Below, piece after piece: positions 25,286-35,800 of a DNA stretch of 64,000 nt; within the stretch, counting starts at the first letter, position 1; every line of letters begins with the position of its first letter. The notes under the pieces were generated by a model, which was not told the DNA's origin, ran no database searches, and saw only the letters and a program-made list of their open reading frames with translations. The stretch lies in the NCBI RefSeq assembly GCF_020497125.1, contig NC_059077.1:22328840-22392839 (forward strand). The letters are read 5' to 3'. The stretch is from Mauremys mutica (taxonomy: Eukaryota > Chordata > Testudines > Geoemydidae). A program made the translations under genes and the position numbers.

Positions 25286-25314
25286 TTTTAACACAGCTAA
25301 ATGTAAATGTATAC
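25242..25314. repeat. Perfect 19-bp inverted repeat at a CR1 edge
   Basis: GTATACATTTACATTTAGC (25242-25260) is matched exactly by its reverse complement at 25296-25314 with a 35-base spacer. The spacer itself contains a smaller pairing of TTAAAA with TTTTAA. The left arm belongs to the CR1 ORF2 region, so the right arm is an inverted copy of LINE sequence. Confidence 0.93.
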
Positions 25315-25394
25315 AGTATTTGTGTCTGTTCCACTCCATGGCCCCTAACTGTATTCCCTTATATTCCACTAAATAATCCATACAATTCCTCATC

Positions 25395-25850
25395 CTTCTT
25401 GGCATTTATACCCTTGAATAAAGTCCTTTTAGATAATTAACATTTCGCTTCATGTGTCTCTTAGTCGAGTACATGTTTATCTCTTTTAATCTTTTCTCAT
25501 AAATCCATCCCCTTAATAGTTTTTATTGCTCTTCTCTGAATGCCCTCCAGTTTGGCAATATCATTCTCATAATGAGGTGCTTAGAAATAGCTGTAATATT
25601 TTAGGTGTGGTCTTACCAGAGAAGGATTATCATCTTTATTCTCTATGACTTGATGTCTCCACAGTCCATAATTAAATTGGCCTTTCTTGCTACCATATCA
25701 CACTGCAAAGTTATGTCAAATTTCCTATCCTCTGTCACCCCATACCTCTTTCAGCATTGCTGTTTTCCACATCTCTCTCTCTTTCTTCCCCCATTGTTAA
25801 TATCGGTTTCAGAGTATTTCCCCCCAGATTTATTTAGCTTGAAGTGTTGC
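25395..25850 (-). mobile_element. Second old CR1-family fragment
   Basis: Contains the CR1 phrases ATTGCTCTTCTCTGAATGCC (about 25526), GGTGTGGTCTTACCAGAG (25605) and the stretch ATTGGCCTTTCTTGC (25675), in the order found at 24508-25260. It covers the same part of the element as the neighbouring copy, so the two are separate insertions or one ancient duplication. Confidence 0.75.
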
Positions 25851-25861
25851 AATTAGACAGG

Positions 25862-26080
25862 AAGAGTGGTCCAGTAGTTAGGTCATTAGCCTATGATATA
25901 GGAGACCTGGATTCAAGTTCCTACGCTGCTAGAGATTTCTAATGTGACTTTGGGCAAATCACTTAGACTCTCTGTGCCTTAGCTCCCCATCTGTAAAATG
26001 GGGATAATGATACTTGGGTGCTGTGAGGCTAAACCCATTAAAAGTATGAGTCACTCAAATATTATGGTGATTGGGGCCAT
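25862..26080 (+). mobile_element. MIR-type (CORE-SINE) tRNA-derived SINE
   Basis: The segment reads AGAGTGGTCCAGTAGTTAGG near the start, then GACCTGGATTCAAGTTCC (box B-like), then GACTTTGGGCAAATCACTTA and CATCTGTAAAATGGGGATAA, the order of parts in the MIR family. It is diverged and has lost a functional tRNA fold. MIR elements are old in amniotes, so this is an old insertion. Confidence 0.85.
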
Positions 26081-26698
26081 GTAAGTATCACAGATAGATA
26101 AAACCTCATGTTGTTTTCTGCCTATGTCTCTAACCTCATTGAAGCTCTAGGATTATTTATCTGTTCTCAGTGGTGTTCACAGCACACCTCATTTTATCTG
26201 GGAATTTCATTAACATGTTACTTATACTCCTTATTACCAGCTGAGTGTGTGGATATCCTTTGGATGAGATGACTGTCCATGATGGTGCAAAAATTGAAAC
26301 ATATTAACAAAAGAAAACCAGTCAGTTATGAAACTTCCCATATCTCTGAGTAAAACGTGAACCTCTAGCTTTAGCGCCTGAAGAGCCTATATTCAAACTG
26401 TTCTGGAACTCCTTCAGCTAGTGACCATTGATTCATGTCGGGTGCACAGCAGCAAATTACCCACATTGTCTCTGTTCTTGCTGATGGCTTACTGCTACGC
26501 TCATGAGTCTCGGAATTCGCTGTTAGTGGGCAGGCTGGTTCTTAATAGCAGCCATTGCTGGGAGCAACTGGTGGTTTTAGTTATAGACTTCCTTTGGATC
26601 AAACTGAAAAGAGGAAGAGACTGATGTTTCCTCATCAGGTAAATCCATATCTGTATAGCTATGAACTGACATAGTGCTTGGGGGAAGCCAACAAATAG

Positions 26699-26955
26699 AA
26701 CTGCCAGGCCCCAGAATTCAAAAATCATGAATCAGTCCCCAGAAAACCATAAAATTGTCCAAAGCATTATGAGATTTTTGTAATAATTTCTTTCTGGTTT
26801 ATGTATTTTTTACACTCGGGTCATATTTTCAAGCTTTTCTCTGCAACCATGAGGGCTAAAACCTTACTTTGTCAATGACAGCTCAGATTCTCATGTATTT
26901 ATTTGACCCCATGAACTAGTGCTTTGAGAAACATCAAAACTTGACAACCTGTCAA
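26699..26955. mobile_element. Unnamed dispersed repeat, copy 1
   Basis: Contains AATTCAAAAATCATGAATCAG near the left and ACATCAAAACTTGACAACC at the right. The ordered blocks AAAAATCATG, then CATTATGAGATTTT, then AGCTCAGATTCTCAT recur at 27601-27720 and 27870-28190. All three copies have the same orientation and are strongly diverged. I recognise the blocks as widespread in amniote genomes but cannot name the family. Confidence 0.6.
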
Positions 26956-26961
26956 CCCTGT

Positions 26962-27070
26962 GCGGTGTAGACACCGCAATAAGTCAACCTAAGCTATGTT
27001 GACTCCAACTATGTTATTCATGTAGCTGGAGTTGCATAACTTAGGTCGACTTAACCCCGTAGTGTAGACC
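26962..27070. mobile_element. Short TIR MITE remnant
   Basis: GTGTAGACACCGCAATAAG at the left pairs loosely with AACCCCGTAGTGTAGACC at the right, and the core AACCTAAGCTATGTTGACTC is followed by the near-complement ATAACTTAGGTCGACTT. This layout matches Harbinger-like MITEs elsewhere in the window. Boundaries are approximate. Confidence 0.58.
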
Positions 27071-27600
27071 CAACTAATGTGTTTACTTTTTCACTGGCAA
27101 ATGCTAATTCCCTCACCCAACATTAGCATTGTTGCACTGTACTATCCAGATATCTATTCAACCCCTTAGATATGTAAAAGAATACAAAAGGATGATCGTT
27201 GTTCCCTGTGCTGAAGAAAGGTCATGATTTTTCACTCAAATATAGGAACCAGCTTATTCACTGTTCAAAATTATGCACCAGTGTCTTTAAGAAATAATTC
27301 TTAGTGTATAGGCTGTTTGCCAATGGTTCATTATGAATATTTGAAACTTAAGGTCCATGGTGTTTTGGCTAGTTACAGAATCACATGGTATTCTGTCAGT
27401 TCAGAGATTGGATAATTCATATAATTAACCAGCAATAGTATGAATTTTGATTGGCATATTTAAATGTTAAATATACAATTAAAAATTGTCTTTGGTCATG
27501 CCATTCAAAATTTGCTTTTAATTAATATTTGCAAAGTCAAATTTAAACTTTGCCTTTTTTAGTATTTATGTTAATAAATCTCAGTTGTACGACTATAGTA

Positions 27601-27720
27601 GTGCCAACCCAAAAGTTCAAAAATCATCAGTCACACCACCAAAAATCATGAGATTGGCTTAAACATCATGACATTTTCAAAAAGATTAAATCATATTTTC
27701 TGGCCTGTCTTCTGATTTTG
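27601..27720. mobile_element. Unnamed dispersed repeat, copy 2 (truncated)
   Basis: Shares GTTCAAAAATCATC and AAAAATCATGAGATTGGCTT with copies 1 and 3. The right part is missing. Confidence 0.55.
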
Positions 27721-27869
27721 GAACTACTACTACTGCCTGAGTGGCAATTATGATGCTGCTAATGTAAAGAGAGAGATGATTTTCGCTGCTGGGGTGAGTC
27801 TCACTAGAGGACCTACCAAGATGAGGGCCTCATTGTTGTAAATATTGTAGAAATATAATAAGTGTATTG

Positions 27870-28190
27870 CCAACACCATGCATTCAAAAATCATGGCTCA
27901 GGACCACCAAAATTATGAGATTGGATTAAAATCCTGAGATGTTAAAAATAAAGTAAATTTGATGGTTTTTTTGCATGCCTTCTCTTTTTTTCCCCATCTC
28001 TAGGGGACATTCTAGTCCCTTTCAAACTTATTTTTGCAATCAAGGGCTAGAAACTTACCTTTTTTAAAAAAAAAAACCCGAAAGCTGAGATTTTCTTATA
28101 ACTACTTGACTCCAGGAGACAGGCCTTTAAGAAGAACACCAAATAGTGTGAGACTTGTGATAAAAATGTGAGAGTTGGTAACACCAAGTA
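27870..28190. mobile_element. Unnamed dispersed repeat, copy 3
   Basis: Contains GCATTCAAAAATCATGGCTC, AATTATGAGATTGGATTAAA and AAGCTGAGATTTTC, and ends with GAGAGTTGGTAACACC. The ends GCCAACACC and GGTAACACC-type blocks suggest loosely inverted termini. Confidence 0.6.
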
Positions 28191-28299
28191 AGTGACTGTC
28201 TGCTCAGAAGAGCTTACAATTTATTGCAAAGCATGATGGTGAATTTGTGATTTGGAGCTGAGACTCATCTAACAGAGGGACTATCACACATCAATCAGA

Positions 28300-28410
28300 T
28301 GGGCTATCTTCTTAATCCCCGCAGAACTGGTAGGATTCAAACTGGTGACCTACAGGTAAAAAGCCCTATAGCTCATTAACAGTGCTGTGAGACAACCAGT
28401 CCCCCATAAA
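28300..28410 (-). mobile_element. Possible tRNA-derived SINE fragment
   Basis: On the minus strand the sequence includes AATGAGCTATAGGG (box A-like position) and AGTTTGAATCC (box B-like), spaced as in tRNA-derived SINEs. No matching tail or target duplication was found. Confidence 0.4.
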
Positions 28411-28799
28411 TGCTGTTCCACTTTCTAGAAATGAGTACCTTTTACAAAGATATCTTTTATTAAGTAAAGTTCTGAACTCTGGAGTTCACACAAGCAGGGT
28501 CTGTCTTTCTCTGGATACAAAGGCAAAATCTCCCCCCCACACTAAATCTTCCACACCTTAGTCTTAAAAGGACAGCCCCTTCTAACCAAATGCAAATAAT
28601 AAAAATGCAACAGTAAAAGATATTAGCACAGAATCCAAATTCACTTCTAAGTATAATATTTTTCCAATGTAAAATAATTCCAGCAATCACAGCTTTTATA
28701 CTTATAGGTATTTTTATCTCTATATGGCTAATCAACAGATTTTGAGCCCACAACCCTTTTCACTTAAATCAGTCTCTGTGCCAGATGACTGGGGGGGTC

Positions 28800-30315
28800 A
28801 GTTAATGTAATACTGATTTTTTCAAAAGAAGGCTCCAGAGGCAATCCTGGCAATTACAGGCCAGTGAACCTAACTTCAGTACCAGGCAAATTGGATGAAA
28901 CTATAACGAAGAACAGAATTATCAGACACATAGATGGGCACATTATACCGGGGAAGAGTCAACATGGCTTTTGTAAAGGGAAGTCATGCCTCACCAATCT
29001 ATAAGAATTCTTTGAGGGAGTCTAAAGCATGTGGACAAGGTGATATAGGCTACTTGGATGTTCAGAAAGCCTTTGAGTTCCCTCACCAAAGGCTCTTAAG
29101 CAAACTAAGCAGTCGTGGGTTAAGAGGGAAAGTCCTCTTATGGATTAGTAACTGGTTAAAAGATAGGAAACAAGGGTAGGAATAAAGAGTCAGTTTTCAA
29201 AATGCAGAGCGCCAAATAGTGGGGTCCCCCAAAGAGCTGTACGGGGACTAGTGCAGTTAAATATATTCATAAATAACCTGGAAAAAGGGTGGACAGCAAG
29301 GTGGCAAAGTTTGCAGACAATACAAAATTACTCATGAAAGTTAAGTCCAAAGCTGACTGCAAAGAGTTACAAAGGGATCTCACAAAACTGGGTGACTGAG
29401 ACAAAATACAAGATGAAATGCAGTGCTGATAAGTGCAAAGTAAAATACACTGGAAAACATAATCCCAACTATACATACAAAATGATGTGGTCTAAATTAG
29501 CTGGAACCCCTCCAGAAAGAGATCTTGGCATCATCCTGGCTAATTCTCTGAAAACATCTGGTCAGTGTGCAGTGGCAGTCCAAAAAGCTAACACAATGTT
29601 AGGAACCATTAGGAAAGGGATTGATGATAAGACAGTAAATATCATGTCACTATGTAAATCCATGGTATGCCCCCACCTTGAATACTGAATGAAGTTCTGG
29701 TAGCCCCAACTCAAAAAGATATTAGAATGGAAAAGGTGCGGAAAAGGGGCAACAAAAATGATTAGGGGTAAGGAACAGCTTCCCTATGAGGAGAGATTAA
29801 AAAGACGAGGGTAGTTCAGTTTAAAAAAAGAGATGACTAAGGGGGATATGATAGAGGTCTATAAAATCATGAAAGGTATGGAGAAAGTGAATAGGAAAGT
29901 GTTGTTGTTTACCCCTCCACATAATACAAGAATTAGGAGTCACTTGATTAAATTAATAGGCAGCAGGTTAAAACAAAAAAAAGTATTTCTTCACACAACT
30001 CACAGTCAACCTGTGGATCTTATTGCCAAGGGATGTTGGGAAGGTCAAAACTACAACTGGGTTCAAATAATTAGATATGTTCATGGAGGACCATCCATGG
30101 TTATTAGCCAAGATGGTCAGGGATGCAACCCAGTGCTCTGGGTGTCCCTAAACTGAAAATGCCAGAACTGGTAGTGGATGATGGTATGGATAGCTCAAAA
30201 TTGCCATGTTCTGTTCACTTTCTCTGAAGCATCTGGCACTGGCAGCTGTCAGAAGATAGGATACTGGGCTAGATGGACCATTGGTCTGATCCAGTATTGC
30301 CATTGTTATGTTCCA
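28800..30315 (+). mobile_element. CR1-family LINE, plus strand, 5'-truncated
   Basis: Runs from the start of the reverse transcriptase (GGCAATTACAGGCCAGTGAA at about 28849) to a CR1-type 3' end (GGGCTAGATGGACCATTGG at about 30268, ending in TTGTTATGTTCC). It is the opposite strand from the CR1 copies at 3588-5430 and 24508-25850. Coding frames are broken at many points. Confidence 0.9.
28930..30156 (+). pseudogene. CR1 ORF2 remnant with mutated catalytic motif
   Basis: Pieces of the reverse transcriptase lie in order on the plus strand. Motif A reads YLDVQKAFEFPH near 29050 (the intact form has two aspartates, YLDFSKAFD). Motif B near 29220 is garbled. Motif C near 29309 reads FADNTKL, so the second catalytic aspartate is asparagine. 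The frame 29392-29688 carries the C-terminal region with ERDLGIILANSL, and 29833-30156 carries MTKGDMIEVYKIMKGM. Several stops and frameshifts separate these, so no working polymerase can be made. Confidence 0.85.
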
Positions 30316-31465
30316 CTTCAGCTATAGGAATAATATTTGGGAAGAGAGGAAAGCAATGCTATTGTTTTCTACATGGCCCATCCCATCTAGGGAGGCACAA
30401 CACATACATTGCTAGTAGGTTACACAAGTTTTAGTGAGACAGCAGAGGAATGCTGGGCATCTGGTTTCTTTGTTTCTCTTCCCGGTTCTGGGAGCAGATT
30501 GTGAGCTAGAGAATCAGCTCTCTTAACCTGGAAGTAGTAGCACAGTCCTAAATCTATATATGCAGTGCAGTGGATGACACTTAGCCACATTGTTAGTGTG
30601 GGTCTACACATGCATCTGATTTGCCATATTTTTTTCTGAAAGACTGCGTGGCAAAGTGGAGGTGTATTGGTTATGTTATATTAAAATTCTGCGTTCTATT
30701 CACAGTTTGGCCAGTCGTGACCTTGTGCAAGCTCTTGGCTGTGGGAAATTGGTGAATGATAGTTAACCCTGAAATATGAGAACTTGGCTCACAGGATTGT
30801 GAAGGGCAGAAATATTAATGGCAGAAAGCTGAGGTCCATGACGAGAACTCAGCCTCCAGATATGCAGATTATGTTTTATGTTACAGAGCATCGTCTCATG
30901 AGCCCCCTGGATGGTTTATCTTCCAAACATTTCCTGAAGGCTGCAACTGTTCACATCATCACAAAACTACCTTCAGCAGGAGACAAAATTGTGGTGTTTG
31001 CATTAAAATTTGTGAGAACTGGCAACACGGAGAATATTTGTAGAAAATGAATACAAAAGGAACTCAAATGCAGTTAAAAACAAGTTTGTTAAAAATTCCA
31101 ATGAACTTTTGTAGAAATTTCAGCTAGAGGTAGAAGAGTCCATGCCCCCTTTACCAAATCTTCTGGACCATCTAATCATCTAACAGCTGTTAACATATAT
31201 GTGTATGAGCAGTACTATACTATAAAAATACAGTTTGTATTGTACTGCATAGATTATTGATGTCTGAATGTACTTGCTTGAAAATAGTCCCCTGGCAGTT
31301 TTTAAAAAATCATACCTATTTTAAGACACTCTAAGGCAGAATAGAAACTATTATGTTCACAGGTATATTCTTCTCTGTAGAGAAAACAACAATGAAATAC
31401 AGTAAAACCCATTTATCGGGAATGTGGTAGGAAAAATGCTTATAGCTACGTTTTAAAGTGGCAAT
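30316..31465. other. Unassigned stretch with a possible MIR trace
   Basis: Mostly unrecognised AT-rich sequence. Around 30700-30750 the phrase GTGACCTTGTGCAAGCTCTT recalls the MIR core but is too short to call. Confidence 0.4.
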
Positions 31466-31525
31466 GTTGTGTAGGAGGTCAGACTAGATGACCATAATGG
31501 TCCCTTCTGACCTTAAACTCCATGA
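31466..31525 (+). mobile_element. Isolated CR1 or SINE tail
   Basis: AGGAGGTCAGACTAGATGACC followed by a CCTTCTGACCTTAAACTC block is the 3' end shared by CR1 and CR1-tailed SINEs. Only about 60 bases remain. Confidence 0.65.
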
Positions 31526-31620
31526 ACTAATGAAATTGATTGATAGTCCAAATTACTTTAGTGGATTTGCACTTCTCTTAGCGGGTTAGATCTTGAAACC
31601 CTGACTCACTTTTCACTCAG

Positions 31621-31874
31621 GCTATGGCTACACTACATAGCTTCCAGCTGCGCAGCAGCAGTGCTGCTAGTGGAGATGATCTAAGCCAACAGGAGAAAGC
31701 TCTCCCATTAACTTAAATACTCCAGCCCCGGGGAGCATTGGCAGAGCTTCTCCCACCAACATAGTGCTGTCCACATCAGCACTTAAGTCGGTGTAACTTA
31801 TGTTGCTCAGTGGGTGGCTTATTCACTCCCCTGAGCAACATAATTTATACCAACATAAGCTGTAGTGTGTACAG
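31621..31874. mobile_element. TIR MITE flanked by 11-bp direct repeats
   Basis: The left end GGCTATGGCTACACTACA (from 31620) pairs with the right end TGTAGTGTGTACAG. The flanks TTTTCACTCAG (31610-31620) and TTTTCATTCAG (31875-31885) match at 10 of 11 positions. An 11-bp duplication is longer than usual for hAT or Harbinger elements, so the flanks may be partly coincidental. No coding capacity. Confidence 0.68.
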
Positions 31875-31881
31875 TTTTCAT

Positions 31882-31923
31882 TCAGGCAAGCCATCCCTTA
31901 ACTTTAAGGGATGGCTTGCCTGA
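31882..31923. repeat. Perfect 20-bp hairpin with 2-base loop
   Basis: The left arm TCAGGCAAGCCATCCCTTAA is followed by the loop CT and the exact complement of the arm. A near-loopless palindrome of this kind can extrude as a cruciform or fold in RNA. It begins inside the right flank of the neighbouring MITE. Confidence 0.95.
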
Positions 31924-31943
31924 GTCAGGACTGAGAAAAAAAT

Positions 31944-32180
31944 GACTGTCTACACGACAGGTACAGATGTGGCACTGCAGATGTGCTGCTGTAGTGCCAC
32001 AGTAGAGATATTTGCTGCAGCAACGGACGAGGTTTTTCCATTGCTGCAGTTAATCCACCTCCTTGTGAGGTGGTAGCTAGGTTGACCTAAGCCATATCTA
32101 TTCTAAGGTTTAAGTTGGCTTAACTACACCTCTCAGGGGTGTGAATTTGTCACCTAAGTTTCAGGTGTCGACCAGGTCTA
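31944..32180. mobile_element. Harbinger-like MITE remnant
   Basis: Starts near TGTCTACACGACAGGTAC and ends near GGTGTCGACCAGGTC, which are loosely complementary. The interior GTGCTGCTGTAGTGCCAC block resembles the MITE at 23584-23759. Boundaries are approximate. Confidence 0.5.
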
Positions 32181-32392
32181 ATGGCCTCAGGACTTGTCCC
32201 TTGATGAAGTTCTGCTCTAGTATATTTGGGTTCCATTGTGCTACTAATCCTGGTCAAATGCAGTAATTATCATGTAAGTGCTACATTCCAATAAGATTGT
32301 CTCCTCTTCTCTTTTGCTCTGGCAGAACAATGCAGGAGAGAAGTTGCCACTACTATACACAGGGAGGAGCAAGGAGATGTTTCTGCCTTTCA

Positions 32393-33574
32393 GGCTATGT
32401 CTATACTGCAAAAACAGATACATTCTTAATTCAGGTTAGCTAGCCTGAGTTAGCTAAGGGCTTGGCTACACTTGCAAGTTGCAGCGCTGGTAGAGGCTTT
32501 CCAGCGCTGCAATTAGTAACCGTCCACACCTGCAAGGCACATCCAGCGCTGCAACTCCCTGGCTGCAGCGCTGGCTGTACACCTGGCCAGGTTGGGGTGT
32601 AGCGATTGCAGCGCTGGTGATCCAGCGCTGCTCATCAAGTGTGGACACACACCAGCGCTTTTATTGGCCTCCAGGGAATAAGGAGATATCCCAGAATGCT
32701 TTTAACTAAATTACTCCCTTTGTTTTGTTATGCAGCCTCTCTTTGTTTTGTTGTGAACCTCCGGAGCTCCGTTTCTACCGGAGCTGCTTATCAGCTCCTG
32801 TTTGCTGTGATCAATCTGTGAACAATCAAATGAGATCCTCCTCCCTGTTGTGAACGAGCTCTGTGGAGCTCCTCCGCTGCTGCTATCTAAAAAACAAACA
32901 GAGCTCCTGTTTGCTGTGATCATCTGTACCTGGCTGTAAACAATCAAATGAGAGGCAGGCAGGGAAACAGCGGGGAGTCGTGTTGCCTGCAGGCTGTTTG
33001 CAATTAAGAGTTAAGACTAAGGGGTCGGAAAAATGTTCTGATTTTTCAAGTCAGGAAGCTAACACACAGTGTTGGCTCCAAAAATCCACTCTCTCTCTCT
33101 CCCCCCTGCTCCCTGTCACACTAGACCCCACTCCACCCCCCTCTTTTGAAAAGCACGTTGCGGCCACTTGAATGCTGGGATAGCTGCCATAATGCATCAC
33201 TCCCAACAGCACTGGAAATGCTGCAAATGTGGCCACACACCAGTGCTGATAGCTGTGAGTGTGGCCACACACCAGTGCTGCTCCTACACAGCTGGATGAC
33301 CAGCGCTGCAAACTACCAGCGCTGCAAACCGTAAGAGTAGCCAAGCCCTAACTTTAGGTTAAAACAGCAGTGAAGACATAACTACTTGGTTTTAAAATTG
33401 GGTTAGCAACTTAAGCTCAAGCCTATATGGCAGCCTGGGGAACTCAAGCTGCTAACCTGAATTAAAAGCTGAGTTGCTGTTTCTTCAGTGCTAATTTAAC
33501 CTGTTAGCTAACACAGGTTAGCTAACCCCTAAGAACACACAATGTTTTTTTGTTTTTTGCAATGTAGACATACC
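32393..33574. mobile_element. Outer TIR element interrupted by another transposon
   Basis: The left end GGCTATGTCTATACTGCAAA (from 32393) mirrors the right end TTGCAATGTAGACATACC (to 33574). Subterminal GGTTAGCTAGCC and GGTTAGCTAACC blocks occur in both halves. The two halves are about 65 and 223 bases, separated by the inner element at 32458-33348. No target duplication is clear for the outer element. Confidence 0.72.
32455..33351. mobile_element. Nested 891-bp Harbinger-type element with TAA duplication
   Basis: The element is 32458-33348. Its left end GGGCTTGGCTACACTTGCAA and right end AGAGTAGCCAAGCCC are inverted, and it is flanked by TAA (32455-32457 and 33349-33351). CAGCGCTG-type motifs recur near both ends (for example 32502, 32546, 32610, 33301, 33318), as expected for transposase binding sites. 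An internal direct repeat of about 45 bases (GAGCTCCTGTTTGCTGTGAT-like) occurs at about 32793 and 32900. There is no transposase, so it is non-autonomous. Confidence 0.88.
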
Positions 33575-33734
33575 TGTAGGGTTGCTGTAGATGCTCTCAA
33601 TAAGGAGGGAAATATGTCTTTCTATTCCCCTCAGAGCTAGCAGTGCCCTTGCAACTGCAGAGACTGAACAAAGCCCATGCTACCTCTCCCAATGTAAAGT
33701 GAGGGAGAGCTTTTCAGGGCCCTCTTCTATTACC

Positions 33735-33880
33735 ACTGTATGCCTCCATTTTCCCCATCTGTAAAATGGGAATGATCATACTTCCCTCCCTTGCAGGCAT
33801 GTTATGACATTTAATTCCTGAATGCTTTGTGAGCCATAGGAATACTTATAAACATCAACTAATAAATAAGAGACTGCAAC
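33735..33880 (+). mobile_element. MIR SINE, 3' half
   Basis: CCATTTTCCCCATCTGTAAA followed by ATGGGAATGATCATA and TTGTGAGCCATAGGAATA matches the second half of MIR. The tRNA-like first half is absent. Confidence 0.72.
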
Positions 33881-34956
33881 TATGCAACAGTTCAGGGAAG
33901 TTTCCTTAATATAAGCATAGCAATATGCTCCTGTGGTTTTTTGAACATGTCTACATGCTTATAAGATGACTGTATCTGTCAGTACTTCTTCCCAATAATC
34001 CTTCACTGGCACAGTGGAACAATATGTCCATTTGCTTAGAAATTAAGCTGGTAAATGTCAAATAATAAGAGGTTTACCTGTCTGAACTAATCCCAGTTTT
34101 GACACATGGCATTGGGCGTTGCTGCATTTGGAAACATCACAAATGGTATGTTTTGTGTTGACAAAACATAATATATGTATAGTGATCTGGGCCTGGCATA
34201 ATAGCCCATCTCTTGGATTGCTTTTATCATTAATGCGTTGCATGAACACTTCATAACTCATGATCGTAAAATGGCAAACAAAATTAATTTGCAGGCGTGA
34301 ATGAACCTGAAAAATTTCAACTTGACCACATTTTTCCAGATGGTTACCAAATCCTAGTGATTCTTTTTTGTTAAAGCACAAGCATGTATTTTAAATAGTA
34401 AAGGTATATCATCAGTTCCACTAAAACATAAATAAGCCTGTACATTTGTTGTTCATGTCATGTTTGATATAGGGAGAATCTTTTGGAATAAACAATTTGA
34501 AACAAAAGATTTCTACAGCTCTCTTTGCAGTTCCATACCTGCCAAGAGTCTTGCTTTGGTGAGGACAGTTTTTCTTCTCTATATCTGTCCCTGCCAATGT
34601 CTCAGAAATGTTGGTAGCAGAAGGATGCTGTTCTTGAAGCACAGCAGCACCTTTCCTGTCTATACACTGCCCCTTCTCCTAGAATCTATCAGCTGCTTCT
34701 CAGCTAAGGCTGACTCTGCCCTATAGCTTCTTCTAGAACTGTACTTGGATAAGCAGGTAGGAGCTAGCTGCCTTTATGGAGAGAAAGCAATCAAGGTTGG
34801 AGCTATTTAGAAAGCAGAAGAGCCTGCATGTGGAAAGGGAGCAAGAAGCAAACCTGTGTTGTAGGGGGAGATTTTGGCAAACCAGTAAAATGCCTGAAAT
34901 CACTATGGCTTATTGCTAAAAAGCAGCCAAGTCAGCAGGCCACATGTAGCAAACTC
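33881..34956. other. Unassigned AT-rich stretch
   Basis: No coding region or repeat that I can name. Confidence 0.5.
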
Positions 34957-35269
34957 AGCTTGACCAGGGCCGGCTCCAGAGCCCAGCGGGGCAAGCACCC
35001 GCCTGGGGCGGCCCTTTCCCAGGGGGGCAGCAGGTTGGGCCGGCGGACCTGCCGCAGTCATGCCTGCGGGAGGTCCACCGGAGCCCCGGGAGCAGTGGAC
35101 CTCCCGCAGGCATGCCTGCGGCAGCTCAACCGGAGCCGCCGGACCAGCGAACCGCCGGACCCTCCGCAGACGTGCCCGCGGGAGGTCCGCTGCTCCCGCG
35201 GCTCGGGGGCGCCTCCTGGGCATGACTGCTTGGGGCGGCCAAATTTGTAGAGCCGCCCCTGAGCTTGAC
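34957..35269. mobile_element. GC-rich hAT MITE with perfect 8-bp target duplication
   Basis: The element is 34965-35261 (297 bp), starting CAGGGCCGGCTC and ending GAGCCGCCCCTG. The octamer AGCTTGAC flanks it at 34957-34964 and 35262-35269. The interior is very GC-rich and contains repeated GCAGGCATGCCTGC-like palindromes. Frames of 140-186 codons pass through it only because stops are rare in GC-rich DNA. Its left end resembles that of 59231-59500. Confidence 0.93.
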
Positions 35270-35489
35270 CAAGGCAGGAGGGGAGGGAGTTTTGGGTGCC
35301 ACAGAAAGGGCAGCTTGACCCCGTGTCCTTCCTGATAAGAATTGTGTTGAAGTTGCTGATAGATGCATTTTAGAAGAGCAGGAATGTCTATTGGGGCTGC
35401 AAACTCTGGGGAAACCCCACAGAAGGAAGCCTCTTGCATGACCATTGAAACTACTTGCTTCACAAGTTTTCTTTAAGAGACATGGTATT

Positions 35490-35800
35490 CTATTACTAAT
35501 GTATAAATAAGGGGGAAAAGCTGGAAGTAGTGGGACTCTTCAGGACTGGACTCTCCATCTGGATGCCTCTTGTGTTCCCCACCAGCACATGGGCTGCCGC
35601 TGTGCCACTCAAGAGCCACACTCAGCTTGGGTAATTTTCAAGGGTTGGGGGTGTTTTACTAACTTGTGGCAGATGTGTGTAAGTGATTGAGACTAAGTAA
35701 AGTTTAGCTTTAAGTGAAAGCACTCTCGTGTTGTCCTGTTTGTGCCAGCCATCTATCAGTCGGACGGCCGTGTCTCCCCTGATTTACTTCCTGACACTTC
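35490..35800 (+). mobile_element. Possible LTR fragment
   Basis: TGTATAAATAAGGGGG at about 35500 looks like a TATA box. It is followed about 200 bases later by AAGTAAAGTTTAGC and then a pyrimidine-rich segment, the order expected of the R-U5 part of an LTR. No partner or target duplication was found. Confidence 0.33.

Noticed and set aside
30784..31050. An 88-codon frame as a small gene
   Set aside because: No recognisable domain, no supporting promoter or poly(A) context, and the length is within chance for this much sequence.
34828..35463. Frames of 140 and 186 codons
   Set aside because: They cross the edges of a 297-bp GC-rich hAT MITE with a clear target duplication, so the composition explains them.
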